Assembly: GCF_008123965.1 (NCBI RefSeq)
Contig: NZ_VSTH01000053.1
Coordinates: 36,290 to 100,289, forward strand
DNA: 64,000 nucleotides
Source: Bradyrhizobium hipponense
GTDB taxonomy: Bacteria > Pseudomonadota > Alphaproteobacteria > Rhizobiales > Xanthobacteraceae
Reading direction: 5' to 3'
In this document: positions 51,004 to 58,362 of the stretch, piece after piece
How the letters are laid out: every line of letters starts with the position of its first letter
Numbering within the stretch: the stretch's first letter is position 1
Position numbers and translations under genes: made by a program
The notes under the pieces: model-generated
The model's database searches: none
Seen by the model: only the letters and a program-made list of their open reading frames with translations
What the model was told of the DNA's origin: nothing

Positions 51004-52019
51004 TGGGGCAGGGCCGGCTTGCGGCGTGGACGGTGGGATTGGCGGCACTCGTCGCGCTGCCTTTCGTTTATCGCGACCCCTATCACCTGCACATCCTGGT
51101 GCTGATCCTGATCTGGTCGTTCGCCTATACATCGTGGTCGATGATGGGACGGTTCGGCCTCGTCTCGCTCGGCCATGGCGGCTTCATGGGGATCGGTGCC
51201 TATGTCACCGCGCTGCTGTGGAACCACGTGGGCTTGTCGCCCTGGATCGGCATCCCGATCAGCATGGCTGCCGCCGGCGTGCTGGCGCTGATCGTCGGCT
51301 ATCCCTGCTTCCGCTTCCGCATCACCGGGCACTATTTCGTGCTGGTGACGCTGGCGCTCTCCGGCATCGTGCTCCAGGTCATCACGGCGACGCGCGACTA
51401 TACCGGCGGCTCGCTCGGCTACACGCCAAGCCGCACGTTGGGCAACAAGCTGCTAGCGCTGCAATTCGACGACAAGACGACCTGGTACCTGATCGCGCTT
51501 GGTGTATGGCTCGTGGGCATCATTGTCTGGCACTTGATCGACCGCAGCATGAGCCGTTACGCGCTGGAAGCGATCTCGGAGGATGAGGACGCTGCGGCGG
51601 CCGCCGGCGTCAACGTCACCGCGGAGAAGCTGAAGATCACGCTGATCAGCGCGCTGATGACGGCGCTGGCGGGCGCGATCTACTGCCAGTACCAGATGTT
51701 CATCACGCCGGACACCGTCAGCGGCATCGCCGTGTCGCTTCAGATGGTGTTCGCCGCCATTGTCGGCGGCCTGTTCGTTTCGCTGGGGCCGACTGTTGGG
51801 GCGGTCATCACCATCTTGCTGGCTGAGACCTTGCGGATCGGCTTCGGCACCAGGGCGGTCGGCTGGGACAACCTCGTCTATGGCGTGTTGCTCGTCCTTT
51901 TCATCATATTCCTTCCCAAGGGCATCCTTGGTAGCGTGCTCGACCGATTGAAGCCGCAACGCAAGGTGCCCCGCGCTCATGAGCAAGAAGCCGTCCAAAT
52001 CGCTCGCCCAGGAGCTTGA
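51000..52019 (+). CDS. ABC transporter permease, LivM-like
   Basis: A 339-residue permease with about nine helices; GRFGLVSLGHGGFMGIGAYV near residue 45 and DEDAAAAAGVNVTAEKLKIT as coupling loop near 200 identify LivM. Two ATG codons in tandem (51000, 51003) overlap the livH stop. The protein ends with a polar tail (KPQRKVPRAHEQEAVQIARP) whose coding DNA overlaps the PPK2 gene by 41 nt; the family usually ends near the FLPKGILG segment, so the tail is a local extension. Confidence 0.93.
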   Translation: MMGQGRLAAWTVGLAALVALPFVYRDPYHLHILVLILIWSFAYTSWSMMGRFGLVSLGHGGFMGIGAYVTALLWNHVGLSPWIGIPISMAAAGVLALIVGYPCFRFRITGHYFVLVTLALSGIVLQVITATRDYTGGSLGYTPSRTLGNKLLALQFDDKTTWYLIALGVWLVGIIVWHLIDRSMSRYALEAISEDEDAAAAAGVNVTAEKLKITLISALMTALAGAIYCQYQMFITPDTVSGIAVSLQMVFAAIVGGLFVSLGPTVGAVITILLAETLRIGFGTRAVGWDNLVYGVLLVLFIIFLPKGILGSVLDRLKPQRKVPRAHEQEAVQIARPGA

Positions 52020-52902
52020 CCGTTACATCACGCCATTCCGCTACGATGGATCCGGCAAGTTTCATCTCAAGGCGCACAAGACCGACGCGAAGGGCGATCT
52101 CGACAAGGAAGAGGCGCAGGAGATTCTCGAGGCCAACAAGAAGCGCCTCGCGGAGTTTCAGGAGAAGCTGTACGCCCAGGATCGCTGGTCGCTGCTGATC
52201 GTGCTCCAGGGCATGGATGCGGGCGGCAAGGACTCCGCGATCAAAGCGATCTTCGAGGGCATCAACCCGCAGGGATGCGAGGTCCACGCATTCAAGCAGC
52301 CGAGCAGCAAGGAGCTCGATCACGATTTCCTCTGGCGCCATGTGCTCGCACTGCCCGAGCGCGGCCATATCGGCATCTTCAACCGCTCCCATTACGAGGA
52401 ATGCCTGGTGACGCGCGTGCACCCGGAGATCCTCGCCAAAGAGAAGCTGCCGCAAAAGCTCGTGACAAAGAACATCTGGAAAGAGCGGTTCGAGGACATC
52501 TCCGCGTTCGAGCGCTATCTCGCGCGCAACGGCACCGTGGTGCTGAAGTTCTTCCTCAATCTCTCCAAGGAGGAGCAGCGCGAGCGTTTCCTCGGCCGGC
52601 TGGAAGATCCGTCCAAGCAGTGGAAGTTCTCCCTGGGCGACATCAAGGAGCGCGCGCTGTGGCCGCGCTATCAGGCGGTGTACCAGGACATCGTGCGCCA
52701 CACAGCCACGCCTCAGGCACCGTGGTATGTCGTGCCCGCCGACCACAAATGGTTCGCGCGCGTCGTAATCGGCTCGGTGATTGTCGCGGCGCTCGAGCGG
52801 CTCGATCTGCGCTTTCCGCGCGCGGACAACGCCTCGCTGGAGGAGTTCAAGGAAGTGCGCAAGGCGCTGGAGCGGGAAGGGAAGGCGAGCGGAAAGCGGT
52901 GA
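51979..52902 (+). CDS. Polyphosphate kinase 2 family protein
   Basis: A 307-residue PPK2, which uses polyphosphate to phosphorylate nucleoside mono- or diphosphates, or the reverse. Walker A is GMDAGGKDS at 78-86, the Walker B-type motif is HIGIFNRSHYEECLV near residue 130, and the lid module Arg/Lys cluster includes KNIWKERFEDISAFERYLAR. Length and the KAHKTDAKGDLDKEEAQEIL start suggest the class III-like single-domain group, but class assignment needs alignment. The gene overlaps the upstream permease gene by 41 nt. Confidence 0.92.
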   Translation: MSKKPSKSLAQELDRYITPFRYDGSGKFHLKAHKTDAKGDLDKEEAQEILEANKKRLAEFQEKLYAQDRWSLLIVLQGMDAGGKDSAIKAIFEGINPQGCEVHAFKQPSSKELDHDFLWRHVLALPERGHIGIFNRSHYEECLVTRVHPEILAKEKLPQKLVTKNIWKERFEDISAFERYLARNGTVVLKFFLNLSKEEQRERFLGRLEDPSKQWKFSLGDIKERALWPRYQAVYQDIVRHTATPQAPWYVVPADHKWFARVVIGSVIVAALERLDLRFPRADNASLEEFKEVRKALEREGKASGKR

Positions 52903-53646
52903 TGAGGCGGGACGGTGCATTGGCTTGATCGCCGGCGCTTCACTTCGCCCCACTTGCGGGGAGATAGGATTGCGAAGCATCCGGGTGAGGGGAACCTTCC
53001 GCGATGGCCAATCTGTCGCTGGAGGGATGGAATGTTCAAATGTGATTTCGGCGCCATTGATCCCGCTTGACAGTTTTGTGTCACGGGAGGACCATCCGGG
53101 TGGTCGCAACTAAGCGACGCGCAACGTCCACTTCATGAGCAAGGGGAGGTCTATGACGCCACCTCCGCAAATCCAGCCGCGTTAATTGCGATGGAGCTCG
53201 TTCGGACTATCGCATAGCGGCAAAAAACCGCGAACGGCACGCCGGGTCAAGGTTTAGAGGGCTGCATCAGTCAGGCAGAGCCCCTACCTGCCCGGCGCTG
53301 TTTTTTTGCAACGCGCTTATCGTCCGGGATGCCCTGACGGGGGCATGAATGCCGTGATATCCGCTTTCCCTCTGCTCCTCATCGCCGTCATTCCGGACCG
53401 ACTCCAGGAGTGACGGAGATGTCTGTGCGCGCACCGCAACCCAATTCGCTCTTCTCCATAACACTTTGACTGAACATCCTCCCAGTTCCCGATCCGCATC
53501 GCGCGGCAAATGCCAAGAGAATGTCGCCGCATCGGCAAACTTCCGACACAGCACCCGGGCGAATAGCCGCATCCGACATGACGCATGCGTTTCGGTGGTG
53601 ACGATTCCGATTCCGCCGGCGCATCTTCTTTTTCCAAGGAATCCTC
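52903..53646. other. Long intergenic region with a repeat, no convincing gene
   Basis: This 744-bp stretch holds a dispersed-repeat fragment at 52941-52992 (CTTCGCCCCACTTGCGGGGA followed by GCGAAGCATCCGGGTGAGGG). A second repeat-like block lies at about 53340-53420 (CATTCCGGACC with ACTCCAGGAGTGACGGAG). GCTTGACAGTTTTGTGTCAC at 53067-53086 contains a possible -35. Frames here are short, overlap on both strands and lack ribosome sites. The AAGGAATCCTC at the end is the ribosome site of the channel gene. Confidence 0.5.
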
Positions 53647-55980
53647 GTGTCGCATAAGCTTGCCCCGGCGCTTCTCGCTGCCATCTTCCTCGCAATCTCA
53701 TCTCTCTGCGGCGCCCGTGCCGAGCCGCCTGCGCCGGCCACCAGCCATGCTGCCGCGCTGTCCCCGGACGAGGCAAGGCGCGCGCTCGAAACCCTCCAGG
53801 ACGATCAGAAGCGCGCGCAGATGATCGACACGTTGCGCGCGATCGCAAATGCGTCTGGTCAGCAGCCTACGCCGCCGCCAGAGCAGAAATCGCCCATCCC
53901 GCTCTCGGCCGACGGGCTCGGCGCGCAGCTTCTGCTTACCGTGTCGGAGGAGATTGGCGAGATCTCGCGCGAGATCGCGGGCATGGCGCGGACGCTCACG
54001 CACTTTCCGGCCTTCTATTACTGGTTTGTGCGGACCGCCAATGATCCCGCGGCCTACAATCTCCTGATCGAGATTGCCTGGAAGCTGGCGCTGGTGTTTG
54101 GCTGCGCGCTCTGCGCGGAGTGGGTGATCTTCCGGCTGATCCGGCGTCCGGTCCTGTTCCTTGAAGCGCGCGTGCCGCAGACTGCGGGCCTACCGCCGCA
54201 GGCGCTGCCCGTTGCCGACCCGCCATTATCCGTGGCCGATGTCACCCCCGAGCCGGAATTGCACAAACGCCGCAAGAGCCTGGCGCGGGCTTGGCAGATG
54301 TTGCTCCGGCTGCCCTTCGTGCTCGGTCGTCTCGTACTCGAACTTCTGCCCGTGTTCGCCTTCGTCGGCGCGGCGATGGCGCTGCTCGGAACGGAGATCG
54401 GCGATCCCGTCACCGTCCGCCTCGTGATCCTCGCTGTCGTCAACGCCTATGTGTTCTCGCGCGGGCTGATCTGCGTCGTCCGCGCGCTGGCGGGGCCGTT
54501 CGGCCTGATTCCGGTGCGCGCTGAGACAGCGGCCTATATCGAGATCTGGGCGCGCCGTATCGTCGGCGTCGGCGTAACAGGCATCGCCTTCGCCAATGTG
54601 GCGCTGCTGCTCGGCCTGCATCGCGCCGGGTATGCGGCGTTGCTGCGCATGGTAATGCTGGTGGTGCACCTCTTCATCGCGGTCATCATCCTGCAATGCC
54701 GCCGCCAGGTCGCCGAGGCCATTCGCGCGCCTGCTGGCCAGCAGGGGATTGCGGCGCGCCTGCGCACCCGCATCGCGGGCGGCTGGCACTATCTTGCAAT
54801 CGCCCTCGTCGTCGCGCTGTGGGCGGTCTGGGCGCTGAACATCCGCAACGGCTATTCGCTGCTGCTGCAATATTTCGTCGGCACCATCGTGGTGGTGCTG
54901 ATTACGCGCGTCGCCATCATGGTGACGCTGAGCTTGATCGACCGCGGTTTCCGTATCAAGCCGGAGATCCTGCAGCGCTTTCCGGGCCTAGAAATCCGTG
55001 CGAACCGCTATCTGCCGCTGCTGCGCAAAATCGTCTCGGGCGTCATTGCCTTCGTCGGTTTCGTGGCCGTGCTCGAAGTCTGGGGTGTCGACGCCATCGT
55101 CTGGTTCTATGGCGGCCAGATCGGTAGCCGCCTGCTTTCGGCCGTGGTGACGATCGCGCTCGCCGCAGGCATCGCTGCCGCGATCTGGGAAGCCAGCAAC
55201 GCGCTGCTGGATCGCCAGATCAATACGCTGTCGCGGGACGGACACTATGCCCGTGCCGCGCGGCTGCGCACCTTCCAGCCGATGCTGCGGACGGCGCTGC
55301 TGTGCCTGATCGCCACCATCGTCGGCCTCACGGCGCTGAGCGAGATCGGCGTCAATGTCGCGCCGCTGCTGGCTGGCGCGGGCATCGTCGGCATCGCCAT
55401 CGGCTTCGGCTCGCAGAAGCTGGTGCAGGATCTCATCACCGGCCTGTTCCTGCTTTTGGAGAACACGGTGCAGGTTGGCGACAACGTCAGCGTCTCGGGA
55501 CTCTCCGGGGTTGTCGAGAACGTCTCGATCCGGACCATCCGCCTGCGCGCCGGCGACGGCGCGGTGCACATCGTGCCGTTCAGCGCGGTGACGACCATTA
55601 CCAATTCCAGCCGCGGCGCCGGCAACGCCTCCGTCAGCGTCAGCGTCGCCTACAAGGAAGATACCGACCGCGCAGGTCAGATCCTCAAGGACATCGTCGA
55701 GGAGATGCGCCGCGAGCCCGAATTCCGTGGCGTGATCCGGGGGGACCTCGAGCTCTGGGGTATCGACAAGGTCGACGGCGCCATGGTGTCGATCGTCGGC
55801 CAGATCCGCTGTACCGAGGCAGGTCGCTGGCCGGTGCAGCGCGAATTCAACCGGCGTATGAAGCTGCGCTTCCAGCAGAGCGGGATCGAGGTCGCATCCC
55901 CCGTCCAGACCATCTTGATGCAGATCGCGCCGCCGGCTGATGACACCGCCAATACGGCGCCGCGACGTGCAGCTGGGTAG
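53647..55980 (+). CDS. MscS-family mechanosensitive channel, large form
   Basis: A 777-residue inner-membrane channel of the MscS superfamily, which opens under membrane tension to release solutes after osmotic downshock. A signal sequence (APALLAAIFLAISSLCGARA) and a periplasmic helical segment precede about ten membrane helices. The MscS core near 565-700 has the Gly/Ala-rich pore helix APLLAGAGIVGIAIGFGSQK, then LVQDLITGLFLLLENTVQVG and the beta domain VVENVSIRTIRLRAGDGAVH. The C-terminal cage ends near residue 755. The start is GTG after CCAAGGAATCCTC. Confidence 0.93.
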   Translation: MSHKLAPALLAAIFLAISSLCGARAEPPAPATSHAAALSPDEARRALETLQDDQKRAQMIDTLRAIANASGQQPTPPPEQKSPIPLSADGLGAQLLLTVSEEIGEISREIAGMARTLTHFPAFYYWFVRTANDPAAYNLLIEIAWKLALVFGCALCAEWVIFRLIRRPVLFLEARVPQTAGLPPQALPVADPPLSVADVTPEPELHKRRKSLARAWQMLLRLPFVLGRLVLELLPVFAFVGAAMALLGTEIGDPVTVRLVILAVVNAYVFSRGLICVVRALAGPFGLIPVRAETAAYIEIWARRIVGVGVTGIAFANVALLLGLHRAGYAALLRMVMLVVHLFIAVIILQCRRQVAEAIRAPAGQQGIAARLRTRIAGGWHYLAIALVVALWAVWALNIRNGYSLLLQYFVGTIVVVLITRVAIMVTLSLIDRGFRIKPEILQRFPGLEIRANRYLPLLRKIVSGVIAFVGFVAVLEVWGVDAIVWFYGGQIGSRLLSAVVTIALAAGIAAAIWEASNALLDRQINTLSRDGHYARAARLRTFQPMLRTALLCLIATIVGLTALSEIGVNVAPLLAGAGIVGIAIGFGSQKLVQDLITGLFLLLENTVQVGDNVSVSGLSGVVENVSIRTIRLRAGDGAVHIVPFSAVTTITNSSRGAGNASVSVSVAYKEDTDRAGQILKDIVEEMRREPEFRGVIRGDLELWGIDKVDGAMVSIVGQIRCTEAGRWPVQREFNRRMKLRFQQSGIEVASPVQTILMQIAPPADDTANTAPRRAAG

Positions 55981-56139
55981 ATGGCCAATCGTGAAGGCCG
56001 CCGATATCAAGCCGGAATAACGTTGCCGCCGTTAACTTTTGCGCCGCGCGCGGCCTGCGATCTGCCCGACAATCTCGCTGCGGTGCGAGATCACAATCGA
56101 AGTACGAGCTCTACGTCCTTGATCTCCAGGGAGCGCTGG

Positions 56140-56156
56140 CCGACAATGTTTGTCGG
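56140..56156. promoter_or_regulatory. Short perfect palindrome before the malic enzyme gene
   Basis: CCGACAA-TGT-TTGTCGG is a perfect 7-bp inverted repeat whose right end lies 27 bp before the GTG start and just upstream of the ribosome site TTGGGGGA. It could be an operator or an RNA hairpin affecting translation. No regulator gene is adjacent. Confidence 0.35.
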
Positions 56157-56183
56157 TTCAAAAAGAAATTCCTTGGGGGATTC

Positions 56184-57836
56184 GTGAATAGACCTGCCCG
56201 CGTCGTTGCCCAATCGACATCGTCGAATCCGCAGCATGGCATGACGCTGCTGCGCGATCCCTTGCTCAACAAAGGTACTGCCTTCACGGAAGCGGAGCGT
56301 GACACGCTCGGCTTGCGCGGCCTGTTGCCGCCTTGCCTGCTGACGATGGAGACGCAGGTCGAGCGCGTGCTCACCAATCTGCGGATGCTGCCGACGGACC
56401 TCGAAAAATATGTCGCGCTGAATGCGCTGCATGATCGCAACGAGGCGCTGTTCTTTCGCGTCGTTGTCGACAATATCGACGAGATCCAGCCGATCATCTA
56501 CACCCCGACCGTCGGACTCGCCTGCCAGAAATACGGGCTGATCTTCCAGCGGCCGCGCGGCATGTTCATCTCCTCGCGTGACCGCGGCCAGATCGCGGAA
56601 ATTTTGAAGAACTGGCCTTATCCTGCAAAACTCATTGTTGTCACCGACGGTGAACGCATCCTCGGCCTCGGCGATCTCGGCGCCAACGGCATGGGCATTC
56701 CGGTCGGAAAGCTCTCGCTCTATTCGGCCTGTGCCGGCGTGCATCCCGAGCTGTGCCTGCCGATCCTGCTCGACGTTGGCACCAACAATGAAGAGCTCTT
56801 GAACGATCCCTATTACCTCGGTCTGCGCGAACGGCGGCTCACGGGTGAGGCCTATGACGGCTTCGTCGACGAATTCATGGTCGCCGCGCGAAAGACGTTT
56901 CCGGGTGTGCTGATCCAGTTCGAGGATTTCGCCAATCACTCGGCGTTCAAGCTGCTGCACAAATATCGCGACGAGGCCTGCGTCTTCAACGACGACATCC
57001 AGGGCACGGCGGCGGTGGCGCTTGCCGGCCTGTTCTCGGCGCTGCGCATCAGCGGCGGCAAGCTCCGGGATCAACGCATCCTGTTCCTGGGCGCCGGCGA
57101 GGCGGCGACCGGCATTGCCGATCTGGTGGTCTCCGCCATGATGGCGGAGGGCGCCTCCGAGGCCGAAGCGCTCCGCCGCAACTGGCTGGTGGATTCCCGC
57201 GGCCTCGTCGTTGGTGGCCGGGCGAGTCTCTCCGGCCACAAGCTCCGTTATGCTCATAACGATCAGGCGCCGATTGCCGATTTCCTGACCGCGATCAACA
57301 CGTTGAAGCCGACGGCGATCATCGGCGTCGCCGCGGTCGGCGGCGCCTTCACGCCCGACGTGCTCAAGGCGATGGCCGCGCTCAACGAGCATCCGATCGT
57401 GTTCGCGCTCTCCAACCCGACCTCGAAGGCCGAATGCTCGGCGGAAGATGCCTACCGCTACACCGGGGGTCGCGCGCTGTTCGCTTGCGGCAGCCCCTAT
57501 GACCCGGTCACGCTCAACGGACGCACCTTTGTGCCGCGCCAGGGCAACAACTCCTACATCTTCCCCGGCGTCGGTCTTGGTGTCATTGCCAGCTGCTCGC
57601 GCCTCGTGACGAACGAGATGTTCATGGCGGCGGCCCATACGCTCGCCGATTGCGTCGGCAAGGAGGACCTGGGGCAGGGCAGCCTCTATCCGGCGCTGCC
57701 CCGCATCCGCGAGGTCTCGGTCCGTATCGCTGCCGCGGTCGCAGACGTCGCCTATCAGCGCGGGCTGGCGGATGGACCCGCGCCCAACGACGTGAAAGCG
57801 CTGGTCCAATCGCAGATGTACGAGCCGCGGTACTGA
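56184..57836 (+). CDS. NAD-dependent malic enzyme (MaeA-like)
   Basis: A 550-residue decarboxylating malate dehydrogenase that yields pyruvate, CO2 and reduced cofactor. It has PIIYTPTVGLACQKYG with the catalytic Tyr near residue 108, VTDGERILGLGDLGANGMGI (malic signature) with Lys following in IPVGK, metal ligands in FEDFANHSA and CVFNDDIQGTA, and the dinucleotide fold FLGAGEAATGIADL. The large-subunit form resembles E. coli MaeA and eukaryotic enzymes, not the MaeB fusion type. NAD versus NADP preference is not certain. The start is GTG. Confidence 0.92.
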   Translation: MNRPARVVAQSTSSNPQHGMTLLRDPLLNKGTAFTEAERDTLGLRGLLPPCLLTMETQVERVLTNLRMLPTDLEKYVALNALHDRNEALFFRVVVDNIDEIQPIIYTPTVGLACQKYGLIFQRPRGMFISSRDRGQIAEILKNWPYPAKLIVVTDGERILGLGDLGANGMGIPVGKLSLYSACAGVHPELCLPILLDVGTNNEELLNDPYYLGLRERRLTGEAYDGFVDEFMVAARKTFPGVLIQFEDFANHSAFKLLHKYRDEACVFNDDIQGTAAVALAGLFSALRISGGKLRDQRILFLGAGEAATGIADLVVSAMMAEGASEAEALRRNWLVDSRGLVVGGRASLSGHKLRYAHNDQAPIADFLTAINTLKPTAIIGVAAVGGAFTPDVLKAMAALNEHPIVFALSNPTSKAECSAEDAYRYTGGRALFACGSPYDPVTLNGRTFVPRQGNNSYIFPGVGLGVIASCSRLVTNEMFMAAAHTLADCVGKEDLGQGSLYPALPRIREVSVRIAAAVADVAYQRGLADGPAPNDVKALVQSQMYEPRY

Positions 57837-57930
57837 GCCGAGACTCCAGCCCGATGGCGGTTAGGCCAGCTCGGCGACACCATTTCAGGTAGAATCGCCG
57901 TTGCGCGGCGCGGCCGTATATGCGACGTTC

Positions 57931-57942
57931 TGTAGCGTTACA
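57931..57942. promoter_or_regulatory. Candidate BlaI box upstream of blaI
   Basis: TGTAGCGTTACA is a near-palindrome (TGTA..TACA) 27 bp before the blaI ATG. Read on the other strand, TGTAACGCTACA matches both halves of a palindrome upstream of the DUF1800 gene at 10 of 12 positions each. Position and recurrence suggest the autoregulatory site of the BlaI-type repressor. Confidence 0.6.
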
Positions 57943-57969
57943 AGCTCTCAAGTCGCAAGGTCAGATGCC

Positions 57970-58362
57970 ATGGACGATCGTTTGCCCGAATTGGGCGACC
58001 TCGAGCATGAGGTCATGCAATTGGTTTGGGCCCATGGTCCGGTGACGGCCGAAGTCGTGCGCGAACGGCTGTCGCGGCGTCTGAAGGAATCGACGGTACG
58101 CACGGTGCTGCGTCGGCTGGAAGAAAAGGGCTACGCCAACCACACGGTGGACGGACGAACCTACGTCTACCACGCCGCCGAGCCCCGCGCTCGCGTCGCG
58201 GCCAAGGCGGTGCAGCGCATCGTCGATTGGTTCTGCAACGGCTCGATGGAGGAAGTCCTCGTCGGCATGGTGGACAATGCGATGCTCGACCAGCAGCAGC
58301 TGCGCACGCTGGCGGATCAGGTGGCCAAGGCAAAGAAGGCGAGGGGAGTGAAGAAAGAATGA
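57970..58362 (+). CDS. BlaI/MecI/CopY-family repressor
   Basis: A 130-residue penicillinase-repressor-family protein. The winged helix-turn-helix spans about 5-75 (LPELGDLEHEVMQLVWAHGP; STVRTVLRRLEEKGYANHTV; YVYHAAEP), and the C-terminal helices (VQRIVDWFCNGSMEEVLVGM) form the dimer region that the partner protease cleaves in known BlaI/MecI systems. The gene overlaps the M56 peptidase gene by 4 nt (ATGA), as in bla and mec systems. No beta-lactamase gene is seen nearby, so the signal is likely something other than a beta-lactam. Confidence 0.93.
   Translation: MDDRLPELGDLEHEVMQLVWAHGPVTAEVVRERLSRRLKESTVRTVLRRLEEKGYANHTVDGRTYVYHAAEPRARVAAKAVQRIVDWFCNGSMEEVLVGMVDNAMLDQQQLRTLADQVAKAKKARGVKKE

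Noticed and set aside
53267..53848. A 193-codon minus-strand frame in the gap before the MscS gene
   Set aside because: It overlaps the signal-peptide region of the channel gene and includes repeat-like DNA; Arg/Ala/Gly-rich without motifs.
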